DNA from: Limnohabitans sp. Rim8
GTDB taxonomy: Bacteria; Pseudomonadota; Gammaproteobacteria; Burkholderiales; Burkholderiaceae_C
Assembly (NCBI GenBank): GCA_945897795.1
Contig: CAMDFT010000007.1
Coordinates: 1-64,000, forward strand
DNA: 64,000 nucleotides
Direction of reading: 5' to 3'
The notes under the pieces are model-generated. The model ran no database searches and was not told where the DNA came from. It saw nothing but the letters and a program-made list of their open reading frames with translations. How positions within the stretch are numbered: the first letter of the stretch is position 1; every line of letters starts with the position of its first letter. The translations under genes and the position numbers were made by a program. This document shows, one piece after another, positions 43,976 to 51,414 of this stretch.

Positions 43976-44959
43976 TCAGTCTGCTGTGATTTTCAGATCG
44001 GAGATGGTCTTGGTCAGGCGCGCATAGTCATCGGCGTTGACTTTGTAGAGTTGATCGGGTGCTCCCCCGGCAGGGCGAGCACCGAAGACGGCCATCTTTT
44101 CAACAACATCGGACATTTTCAAAATCTCGTTCATGTGCGCGTTCAAGCTCGCAATCACAGCGGCAGACGTGCCCTTGGGGGCCATGATGCCGTGCCAAGC
44201 ACCCTCCTTCACGCTCGGATACCCCTGCTCTGCCACAGTGGCGACGCCCGGAATCAGCTGCGTGCGTTCAGGATCGGTCAAGGCAACGGCCACCAGCTTG
44301 CCCGCCGCAATGTGTTGCGCCACCGGGCCATAAGTGGTGTAACCCAACTGAATGCGTCCGGTCAGCAACTCGGGAATCATCGGACCGATGCCACGGTAAG
44401 GGATGTGCTGGGCATTGATGCCCGCCGCGCGGTTGAGCAATTCGGCTGCAATGTGCATGGGTGAGCCCGCACCAGGGCTGCCATAGTTCAGTGGCTTGCC
44501 GCTTTTGGCCTGTGCCACCAAGTCCTTGACGGTCTTGATCCCCGTATCGGGATGGGCCACGACCAGCACCGACTGCCAACCCGTCTGGATCACGGGTTCA
44601 AACCCATTGACCGGGTCGTAACTGCTGGCCGGGTTCAGGCGCAACAAGCCAGGGGCCGTGGTAAAGGGGTTCGGGGTGAACAACAAGGTGTAGCCGTCTG
44701 CCTTGGCTCGCAGTGCCAAGGTGTTACCGACCGTGCCACCAGCGCCAGGTTTGTTGTCGACGACCACGCTTTGCTTGAGGCGGGTGGAGAGTTTTTCGGC
44801 GTACAAACGCGCCATCGCATCCGTGTCTCCACCTGGCGGATACGACACGATCATCGTGATAGGGCGTTCAGGAAAGGCCTGAGCTTGGCTGATGGGGCTT
44901 GCCACGGCCAATGTGGCGGCCAAAGATGCGAACATCAAAAATCGACGGTTGCGGTTCAT
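43976..44959 (-). CDS. TctC/Bug-type binding protein, first gene of the molybdenum-hydroxylase operon
   Basis: 327 residues. Signal peptide with RNRRFLMFASLAATLAVASP and cleavage near SQAQA. Then PITMIVSYPPGGDTDAMARL, VVVDNKPGAGGTVGNTLALRAKADGYTLL, AQHIPYRGIGPMIPELLTGR and HGIMAPKGTSAAVIASLN. AGGAGA precedes the ATG. It probably captures the substrate of the downstream hydroxylase, but no TctAB partner is encoded here. Divergent from the IclR regulator at 45071. Confidence 0.93.
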   Translation of the reverse strand: MNRNRRFLMFASLAATLAVASPISQAQAFPERPITMIVSYPPGGDTDAMARLYAEKLSTRLKQSVVVDNKPGAGGTVGNTLALRAKADGYTLLFTPNPFTTAPGLLRLNPASSYDPVNGFEPVIQTGWQSVLVVAHPDTGIKTVKDLVAQAKSGKPLNYGSPGAGSPMHIAAELLNRAAGINAQHIPYRGIGPMIPELLTGRIQLGYTTYGPVAQHIAAGKLVAVALTDPERTQLIPGVATVAEQGYPSVKEGAWHGIMAPKGTSAAVIASLNAHMNEILKMSDVVEKMAVFGARPAGGAPDQLYKVNADDYARLTKTISDLKITAD

Positions 44960-45035
44960 TTGGTTCTCCTACTAAGTGAACTCGTTGTTGAGCGTTTGAA
45001 CTCTATGTTGCATAAACGTGGACGGACAGGCATAG

Positions 45036-45050
45036 TTTCACTCAGTGAAA
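45036..45050. promoter_or_regulatory. Palindrome between IclR regulator and tctC-molybdenum operon
   Basis: TTTCACTCAGTGAAA is a perfect 7+1+7 palindrome, 21 bases before the iclR ATG and 77 before the tctC ATG. A further AGTGAA half-site is at 44975-44980. Size and symmetry fit an IclR-family operator. Confidence 0.55.
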
Positions 45051-45070
45051 TTTTTACAGGGTTTTTCCCA

Positions 45071-45883
45071 ATGTCTGGTACCAACAGTGTGAAATCAGTC
45101 GATGCACTCAGGCGCGGTTTGATGGTCATGCACGCCATTGAACAATCCTCGGCCGTGACCTTGGCCGAGTTGCATTTGCAATCTGGCATACCCAAGGCAT
45201 CACTTTTGCGAATCCTTAAGACTCTGATCGAATCGGGTTGGGTGGTACGAAACGAATTGGAGCGACGCTACAAGCCTGCGGCGTCGCCCGGGGATTCAGG
45301 TCCCCATACACATTGGCGCAGCCGCCTTTCAGCACTCGCAGCTCCCGTGCGGACCACGCTGGAGCGGCGCATTCCTTGGCCCACCGATCTGGCCGTGCGG
45401 GACGGTACCAGCATGCTCATCCTAGACGCTCACCGCCCCATCAATGGTCTTGCGGTCAATTACCGGGTCTTGGGTTTTCGGCCCTCTATGCTGGTTTCCT
45501 CCCTGGGTCGGTGTTACCTCGCGTTCTGCCCAGACGAGGAAAGGCGCTCATTGATTGCTCTTTTGGCCCGAACCACTGCCATGGCGCAGGACCGAACTTT
45601 TTTGCGCGAAGATGCGATCCAACGACTGATTGCAACGGGTCGTTCTCAGGGATATTGCTCACGCGACCCCTCTGAATTGGGCTCGGAGTCACCCGAACGT
45701 TTTGGTGCCATCGCTGTTCCTGTTTTTGCAGGGCGCCAACTTTTGGCATCTTTAAGTTGTGCTTGGTTACCCAGGGTCACCGACGAGCCCAGCATCGTGG
45801 CGCAATGCCTGAGTGCACTGCGTGATGCAGCGCAATTGATCGGCGAACGGGCCCTGATTTCAAATGTCAGGCCACCTGAATGA
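45071..45883 (+). CDS. IclR-family transcriptional regulator
   Basis: 270 residues. The N-terminal winged helix has SVDALRRGLMVMHAIEQSSA, then VTLAELHLQSGIPKASLLRILKTLIESGWV. The C-terminal effector domain shows RVLGFRPSMLVSSLGRCYLAFCPDEERR and RDPSELGSESPERFGAIAVPVFAG. It is divergent from the TctC/molybdenum hydroxylase operon, which it most likely controls through the palindrome at 45036-45050. The longer open frame upstream runs through tctC and is not used. Confidence 0.92.
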   Translation: MSGTNSVKSVDALRRGLMVMHAIEQSSAVTLAELHLQSGIPKASLLRILKTLIESGWVVRNELERRYKPAASPGDSGPHTHWRSRLSALAAPVRTTLERRIPWPTDLAVRDGTSMLILDAHRPINGLAVNYRVLGFRPSMLVSSLGRCYLAFCPDEERRSLIALLARTTAMAQDRTFLREDAIQRLIATGRSQGYCSRDPSELGSESPERFGAIAVPVFAGRQLLASLSCAWLPRVTDEPSIVAQCLSALRDAAQLIGERALISNVRPPE

Positions 45884-46050
45884 AACCAGTCTGCTGTTCT
45901 TTTCAGTCTGAGCGGCCAGCCATTGGGCTTGCACTTCACACCCGTTTGGCCACAGGGGTCCAGGCTTTTTCTGAGCAACGACCTATGTCCCGGAGTCTTA
46001 CTCGGATTTCTATTGACCGATGCCTCAAATCATCAAATAATCAGCCCAAC

Positions 46051-46085
46051 GTTTCAAATTGGAAACATTGTTTTACTAAAGAAAC
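46051..46085. promoter_or_regulatory. IclR-type operator pair upstream of the extradiol/Rieske operon
   Basis: GTTTCAAATTGGAAAC (46051-46066, followed by ATTG) is GTTTC-N6-GAAAC. A second copy with one mismatch, GTTTTACTAAAGAAAC, follows at 46070-46085 and ends three bases before the ATG at 46089. The first matches the site at 61110-61125 in arms, spacing and the trailing ATTG. TACTAA inside the second copy may serve as the -10. Confidence 0.62.
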
Positions 46086-46088
46086 ATT

Positions 46089-47054
46089 ATGAGCGTTCTC
46101 GGTATCGATGAAATCACATTCGGGGCCCAAGACTTGGCCCGCTGCCGCCAATTTTTTCTGGATTGGGGCTTGGCGCTGGTCGAGGAAACACCGACGCGCT
46201 TGGTGTACGAATCGCTCAATTGCTGCCGCGTGATCGTGGCCCACTCCGACACACCGGGACTGCCTGCGGGGATAGAAGCGGACCCCACACTGAGGGAAGT
46301 GGTTTGGGGAGTCGCCAATGCTGCAGACATGGCGCATTACGGCGGTGCCATGAAACAGTGGCCGGGTTTTGTTCAGCAAAACGATCGCGTTGGATGTACG
46401 GATCCCAGCGGCCTGGCCATGCGCATACAAATCAGCCGCAAGAAAACACTGGCTCTCGATTGCGCTCAAGTCAACACATGGTCCGAGCGGTCTCGCGTTG
46501 ACCAAGCCAGCCCCGCATACGAGCGAGCTCGCCCCATCGAGGTCGGTCATGTGGTGCTTTTTGTCAAATCGCTGGATGCGGTCACGCAGTTTTACCAAGA
46601 CGTCTTGGGCTTTGTGATCTCGGACCGCTACCCAGGTCGTGGCCATTTCTTGCGCTGCGCCCCACGCGGCGGCCATCACGACTTGTTCCTGCTGCAATTG
46701 CCCGAAGCACGCAACGGTCTGAACCATGTCGCTTTCACTGTACGCGATCACCACGAAGTGTTCGGGGGTGGCTTGCACATGTCGCGCTGCGGCTGGGACA
46801 CCGAACTGGGTCCCGGACGGCATCCCATTTCATCGGCCATCTTCTGGTACTTCGCCAGCCCTGCAGGGGCCCTGGTCGAGTACTACTCTGACGAAGACGA
46901 GTTGACCGAAAATTGGCAAGCCCGTGAATTCACGCCAGGCCCGACCATGTTCGCCGAATGGGCCATCAAGGGCGGCATCGACGGAGAAACACGCCGACAG
47001 AAAAATGCCGAAGCACCCAGTGGCCGCTTCATGACCGACAAGCCCAAGGCTTGA
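46089..47054 (+). CDS. Two-domain VOC-family extradiol dioxygenase-like protein
   Basis: 321 residues built of two glyoxalase/VOC modules (about 1-125 and 150-285). The presumed metal ligands of the C-terminal module are the histidine in EVGHVVLFVKSLDAV (about 154), the histidine in GLNHVAFTVRDHHE (about 213) and the glutamate in PAGALVEYYSDEDE (about 264), the 2-His-1-Glu pattern of type I extradiol enzymes. The chain ends with WQAREFTPGPTMFAEWAIKGG, as in 2,3-dihydroxybiphenyl-type relatives. It should open a catechol-like ring, but a catalyst for another reaction is possible. First gene of the operon with the Rieske system. Confidence 0.85.
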   Translation: MSVLGIDEITFGAQDLARCRQFFLDWGLALVEETPTRLVYESLNCCRVIVAHSDTPGLPAGIEADPTLREVVWGVANAADMAHYGGAMKQWPGFVQQNDRVGCTDPSGLAMRIQISRKKTLALDCAQVNTWSERSRVDQASPAYERARPIEVGHVVLFVKSLDAVTQFYQDVLGFVISDRYPGRGHFLRCAPRGGHHDLFLLQLPEARNGLNHVAFTVRDHHEVFGGGLHMSRCGWDTELGPGRHPISSAIFWYFASPAGALVEYYSDEDELTENWQAREFTPGPTMFAEWAIKGGIDGETRRQKNAEAPSGRFMTDKPKA

Positions 47055-47093
47055 CCATTGCCTATTCACCCTCTTCATACGGAGTACGCTGCC

Positions 47094-47327
47094 ATGGCAC
47101 ATCACCCTGCTGCGCTTTACAACGAAACCCATCAAGCGCGTTCGGCGGCGCCCACCAGCTACGAAAGCTTGTTGGGCGATTCGATAGAGCGCGCCTTTGC
47201 CTCAGGCATCCAAGACCTGGGCGGGCTGGTCCAGTACCTGAACACCGCTGGACCGTCCGGCCCCAATGGCCAGCCCTGGACGCCTGAGACCTATCGGCAA
47301 GAGATGGCCCGTTTGGCTGCCGCCTGA
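47094..47327 (+). CDS. Small recombinase-HTH-like protein of oxygenase clusters
   Basis: 77 residues. The second half, AFASGIQDLGGLVQYLNTAG, then GPNGQPWTPETYRQEMARLAA, resembles the helix-turn-helix in the recombinase domain of serine recombinases (the region that reads ...LN..G....G..W....). The first half (HQARSAAPTSYESLLGDSIER) is also recognisable in homologues I recall from oxygenase clusters. There is no catalytic domain. It could be a small regulator or a partner of the Rieske enzyme; no function is established. GGAG lies upstream, and the Rieske gene starts 20 bases later. Confidence 0.65.
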   Translation: MAHHPAALYNETHQARSAAPTSYESLLGDSIERAFASGIQDLGGLVQYLNTAGPSGPNGQPWTPETYRQEMARLAAA

Positions 47328-47347
47328 TTCAAGAGCAAGGAAAACAC

Positions 47348-48379
47348 ATGAACGCCCAAGTCATCAACGTTCAACTGGACCCTGTCGATGCCGCCCTGGA
47401 AGTCGGTTTGAAAGACCTGTGGTTTCCGGTCTGTCCCTCTGGATTTGTGAAGGACAACCCGGTTTCGCTGCGCCGTTTGGGCTACAAAATTGTGCTGTGG
47501 CGCGATGCCACCGGCCAAGTTCATGCGCTCGAAGACCACTGCCCACACCGTGGGGCACCGCTGTCGTTGGGGGTGATTTTGGGTGACCGCATCGCCTGCC
47601 CATACCACGGCGTGGAAGTCCGCCACGACGGTACCGTGATGCGCGTGCCAGGCAGCCCGGGCTGCAAGCTTGAAGGCTCGCGCCCCACCCGCAGTTTTCA
47701 CACCGCCGAATCGAACGGCGCCATCTTTTTGTTCAATGCCAGCAACCCGGCACTGGACAAGGCACCAGCCCTGCGATTGCCAGAACAGCTGACCTCGCCA
47801 GAATGGTCATCCTTTCTTTGTTACACCGAATGGGGCGGTGACTACCGCTACGTGCTCGACAACATCATGGACCCGATGCACGGGGCCTACCTGCACAAAC
47901 AGTCGCACACCATGGCCGAGGGCGACATGACGGCAGAGTTCCAAATCCGAGACATCGAACATGGCTTCATCTTTGAAAAAAAGCACCAACGCGATGTGAA
48001 TTTCGATTGGACGGAGTGGATGGACAACGACATCCACCTGATGCGACTGGAAATTCCTTATCCCAAAACCGGTGGCCCGGGCGGCAACTTCTCCATCATT
48101 GGCAGCTACACCCCCATCACCAACCGAGTGGCAGCCGTCTTCCACTGGCGCTGCCGCAAGGTCGAGGGTTGGCAACGCGACACCTGGCGTTTTTTGTACA
48201 AAAACCGTTTGGAGCAACGCCACTGGAACGTGCTCGAGCAAGACCGCGTCGCGGTTGAAAACATGGAACCTGACGCCAACAAGCGCGAGCACCTGTACGC
48301 CCACGACATGGGCATCGTTCGGCTGCGCCGCCACCTGCGCAAGCTGGCCACCGAACAACTGAACCAAGCCAACGCCTGA
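47348..48379 (+). CDS. Rieske non-haem iron oxygenase, VanA/TsaM/DdmC-like
   Basis: 343 residues, the size of the VanA (vanillate O-demethylase) class. The Rieske cluster is in LEDHCPHRGAPLSLG (C-x-H) and RIACPYHGVEVRHDG (C-x2-H) at about residues 60-95. The catalytic iron motif is YVLDNIMDPMHGAYLHKQSH (D-x2-H-x4-H, about 168-187). Single-subunit enzymes of this type hydroxylate or O-/N-demethylate aromatic compounds. AAGGA precedes the ATG. The reductase gene starts one base after the stop. Confidence 0.93.
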   Translation: MNAQVINVQLDPVDAALEVGLKDLWFPVCPSGFVKDNPVSLRRLGYKIVLWRDATGQVHALEDHCPHRGAPLSLGVILGDRIACPYHGVEVRHDGTVMRVPGSPGCKLEGSRPTRSFHTAESNGAIFLFNASNPALDKAPALRLPEQLTSPEWSSFLCYTEWGGDYRYVLDNIMDPMHGAYLHKQSHTMAEGDMTAEFQIRDIEHGFIFEKKHQRDVNFDWTEWMDNDIHLMRLEIPYPKTGGPGGNFSIIGSYTPITNRVAAVFHWRCRKVEGWQRDTWRFLYKNRLEQRHWNVLEQDRVAVENMEPDANKREHLYAHDMGIVRLRRHLRKLATEQLNQANA

Positions 48380-48380
48380 C

Positions 48381-49337
48381 ATGAGCACCTTGAAAGCCTG
48401 GGTGCACACCCTGAAGTATGAAGCCCAGGACATCATCAGTGTTGAATTGAGATCCATGGCGGGCGAGGCCCTGCCTGCGTTTGAGGCCGGAGCCCACATC
48501 GACCTGCACTTGCCCGGCGGCCTGGTGCGCAGTTATTCGCTGGCCAATGACAGCCGCGAGCGACACCGTTACCTTTTGGGCATCCTCAAGGACAAAGCCA
48601 GTCGAGGCGGTTCTCGTTCTGTGCACGAGCAACTGCGTGTGGGCATGGCGCTGACCATCAGCCCACCCCGCAATAACTTTCCTTTGCACGAGGAAGCAGA
48701 CCACTCTGTACTGATTGCAGGTGGCATTGGCATTACGCCCATCTTGAGCATGGCACAGCGCTTGCAGGCACTGGGGCGTTCATTGGAGGTGATTTACTTG
48801 GCGCGATCACGCACCGCTGCTGCATTCATTGACACCCTGTCAGCGCTGGCATGTCCGGTGTATTGGCATTTCGACAACGAAGCTGGCGGGCCCCCGGACT
48901 TGAAAGCCTTGTTGGCCCAGCGCAGCCCCCAGGGCAACACCCATTACTACGCTTGTGGCCCGGCCCAGATGCTCGATGCATTCGAAAAAACCTGCACCGA
49001 ACTGACTTACGCCAACGCCCACATTGAGCGATTTGCGGCGGTCGAGGTGAAGGCTGCAAACGATGCGCGCCAACAATTCACCGTTGAGCTGCGCAAGAGC
49101 CAAAAAACTTTTGAAGTCACGGCGGACACGTCTGTGCACAAACAACTGCTGACACTGAAAGTCAATGTGCCCTTCAGCTGCGAAGAAGGCATTTGCGGCT
49201 CCTGCGAAACACGCGTGCTAGAAGGCACACCCGACCACCGGGACATGGTGCTGAGTGCTTCCGAACAAGCCAGCAACCAAGTCATGATGGTTTGCGTTTC
49301 GGGTTGCAAAAGCGAGCGGTTGGTGCTGGACCTTTGA
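48381..49337 (+). CDS. Phthalate dioxygenase reductase-type ferredoxin reductase
   Basis: 318 residues. The flavin domain has VRSYSLANDSRERHRYLLGI (R-x-Y-S-L), the NAD domain has VLIAGGIGITPILSMAQRL, and the C-terminal plant-type [2Fe-2S] domain has VPFSCEEGICGSCETRVL plus a cysteine in MMVCVSGCKSERL. This is the VanB/TsaB/PDR layout (FMN-NADH-2Fe2S). It supplies electrons to the Rieske oxygenase encoded immediately upstream. The operon then meets the FAD monooxygenase operon tail to tail. Confidence 0.95.
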   Translation: MSTLKAWVHTLKYEAQDIISVELRSMAGEALPAFEAGAHIDLHLPGGLVRSYSLANDSRERHRYLLGILKDKASRGGSRSVHEQLRVGMALTISPPRNNFPLHEEADHSVLIAGGIGITPILSMAQRLQALGRSLEVIYLARSRTAAAFIDTLSALACPVYWHFDNEAGGPPDLKALLAQRSPQGNTHYYACGPAQMLDAFEKTCTELTYANAHIERFAAVEVKAANDARQQFTVELRKSQKTFEVTADTSVHKQLLTLKVNVPFSCEEGICGSCETRVLEGTPDHRDMVLSASEQASNQVMMVCVSGCKSERLVLDL

Positions 49338-49371
49338 GCGCGCAGGCGCTCACACCCTGGCCATACGCTCG

Positions 49372-50517
49372 TCAGGCCGATACAGGCACCACCCAAGCAT
49401 CGTACCCATACACACCATCGGCATTGCCCTGGGTTTTCATCCATTGATTACCGCGAGAACCGATCTGAATTTCAGCGGTGCGTGCCTGTCGGGCTACTGC
49501 GTAACGCTGCAAAGCCGGCGCGACATCATCCAATTGATGCGCCTGTGCCAGGCAACGCGCCACCACCACACCGTCTTCGATGGACATACCCGCGCCTTGC
49601 GCCATGAAGGGCAACATGGGGTGGCAAGCATCACCCAACAGGCTCACACGGCCTACCGACCATTGCGGCAGTGGTTCACGCTCGTACAAAGCACTTTTGA
49701 GCACGCTGTCACAAGCGTCCAGCAACGCACGCGCATCCGGGTGGTAGTCGCGGTAAAAGCTGCGCAACTCATTCACGTCGCCCGGGCTGGTCCAGGACTC
49801 CTCCTGCCAGGAGTCTTGCCCCGTGGTGGCAAAAATGAAGGTGTCCTGACCGCGATTGAGCGGAAAAGTCACGATCTGGCTTTGCGGGTTGGGGCCCCAC
49901 CATTTGGTGAAAGCTTCGATCTCTGGCACCTGCCGGACCTTGTCGGTGGGCACCACAGCACGAAAAGACACCACCCCCGTGAAACGGGGTTGCTCTTCAC
50001 CAAACAAAGCCGCGCGAACCTTGGAGTGGATGCCATCGGCGCCCAATACCACGTCGTGCAGGGCTTGCTGCCCATCTTCAAACACCAATTGCACACCCGC
50101 ATCACTTTGGCTCAGGCTGCGCAGACGTTTGGAAAAAACGACGCAATCGGCGGGCACGGCACTGGCCATGACCGCCAATACATCGGCCCGGTGAATCGTC
50201 AGCTGTGGCGCGCCGTAACGCCGCTCGGCCGTATCACCCATGGGCAGGCGCGAGGTCTCCAGCCCAGTGTCCCAATCACGGCTAATTCGAAAAGTCGGGC
50301 GTGCGCCGCTGGCACGAATGCCTTGCGCCACCGCATCACCCAGACCATCGAGGGCACGCACCGCATTGGGCGTGAGGTTGATGTCCGCGCCCACACGCAT
50401 GAATTGCCCAGCCTGCTCGTAGACCGTGACCTTGTGACCTTGCGCACGCAAGGCGATGGCAGCCGTCAAGCCGCCAATGCCAGCTCCCACAATGCCAATG
50501 TTCATGTGAAACGCCAT
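49372..50517 (-). CDS. FAD-dependent aromatic hydroxylase similar to 6-hydroxynicotinate 3-monooxygenase (NicC)
   Basis: 381 residues of the p-hydroxybenzoate hydroxylase-type fold. FAD-binding motifs are NIGIVGAGIGGLTAAIALRA, VVLGADGIHSKVRAALFG and VSLLGDACHPMLPFMAQGAG. LTIHRADVLAVMASAVP, FTKWWGPNPQSQIV and the tail VYGYDAWVVPVSA resemble what I remember of NicC and its relatives. The enzyme should decarboxylate and/or hydroxylate a phenolic or hydroxypyridine acid. ATG at 50517 follows AGGAC by nine bases; an ATG four codons later is possible. Last gene of the 12-gene leftward operon. Confidence 0.85.
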   Translation of the reverse strand: MAFHMNIGIVGAGIGGLTAAIALRAQGHKVTVYEQAGQFMRVGADINLTPNAVRALDGLGDAVAQGIRASGARPTFRISRDWDTGLETSRLPMGDTAERRYGAPQLTIHRADVLAVMASAVPADCVVFSKRLRSLSQSDAGVQLVFEDGQQALHDVVLGADGIHSKVRAALFGEEQPRFTGVVSFRAVVPTDKVRQVPEIEAFTKWWGPNPQSQIVTFPLNRGQDTFIFATTGQDSWQEESWTSPGDVNELRSFYRDYHPDARALLDACDSVLKSALYEREPLPQWSVGRVSLLGDACHPMLPFMAQGAGMSIEDGVVVARCLAQAHQLDDVAPALQRYAVARQARTAEIQIGSRGNQWMKTQGNADGVYGYDAWVVPVSA

Positions 50518-50563
50518 GTTCAAGTGTCCTGAAAAATGAAACCTGTTGTGGGCCAACGGCCAG

Positions 50564-51343
50564 TCAAAAGACGCCGGGGAAGGAACCACCGTCGAGCAAT
50601 ATGTTCTGCCCATTGATGTACCCGGCATGCACGCTGCACAAATAGGCGCAAGTGTTGCCCAGCTCATCGGGGCGACCAAAGCGGTGGGCCGGGTGCTTGA
50701 CCAGTCGAGCCGCGATGGCCTGCTCTGCCGTGATGCCCTGGCGTGCGGCTTGGGCCGCAAAGTTACCCGCCAAACGTGCGGTGTCAAAGGTGCCCGGCAA
50801 GAGGTTGTTGATCGTCACGCCTTGTGCCACGGTGGTGCGCGCCAGGCCAGCCACAAAGCCCGTCAACCCACTGCGGGCGCCATTGGACAGGCCCAGGCCA
50901 TCGACCGGAGATTTGACGGCGCTGGAGGTGATGTTGACGATGCGCCCAAAACCTCGCGCCATCATGCCGTCCACCGTGGCCTTGATCAACTCAATGGGTG
51001 CCAGCATATTGGCCTCGATCGCACGCACCCAAATGTCACGGTCCCAGTGCCGGAAGTCCCCCGGCGGCGGCCCTCCCGCATTGGTGACCACAATGTCAAA
51101 GTCTTGTTGCACCTCAAAAATTTTTGCACGCCCAGCTTCGGTGGTCACATCAGCGGCCACACACTGCACGGCGCCAGCAGCCTCTTGACGCAAGCGATCA
51201 GCGGCGGCCAGCAGAGGCGCTTCGGTGCGCGCCACAATCAACACATCCGCCCCTTCACGCACCAGCGCCTGCGCGCAGGCCAAACCCAGGCCAGCGCTAG
51301 CGCCGCACACCAAAGCTTTTTTTCCGGCAATGCCCAAGTCCAT
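50564..51343 (-). CDS. SDR-family oxidoreductase with altered active site
   Basis: 259 residues. NAD(P) motif ALVCGASAGLGLACAQALVREG and N-A-G motif IVVTNAGGPPPGDF are typical. The catalytic serine is in IVNITSSAVKSPVDG, but the YxxxK motif is replaced by SNGAR in GLGLSNGARSGLTGFVAGLA. This is seen in an SDR subgroup described as 3-oxoacyl-ACP-reductase-like. The end NGQNILLDGGSFPGVF is ordinary. Activity may rest on a different base or the protein may act otherwise. It sits 46 bases before the FAD hydroxylase. Confidence 0.85.
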   Translation of the reverse strand: MDLGIAGKKALVCGASAGLGLACAQALVREGADVLIVARTEAPLLAAADRLRQEAAGAVQCVAADVTTEAGRAKIFEVQQDFDIVVTNAGGPPPGDFRHWDRDIWVRAIEANMLAPIELIKATVDGMMARGFGRIVNITSSAVKSPVDGLGLSNGARSGLTGFVAGLARTTVAQGVTINNLLPGTFDTARLAGNFAAQAARQGITAEQAIAARLVKHPAHRFGRPDELGNTCAYLCSVHAGYINGQNILLDGGSFPGVF

Positions 51344-51414
51344 GGGTTCAGTCCTTTTTTGCGTTGTGGTTCGATGGGTTCAGGCTCAAGCCCGTCCATG
51401 CACGGGCCAAGATT

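Noticed and set aside
49372-50517. Firm assignment as nicC of the nicotinate pathway
   Set aside because: Similarity is by recalled motifs only, and nicX, nicD, nicE and nicF counterparts are not evident nearby.
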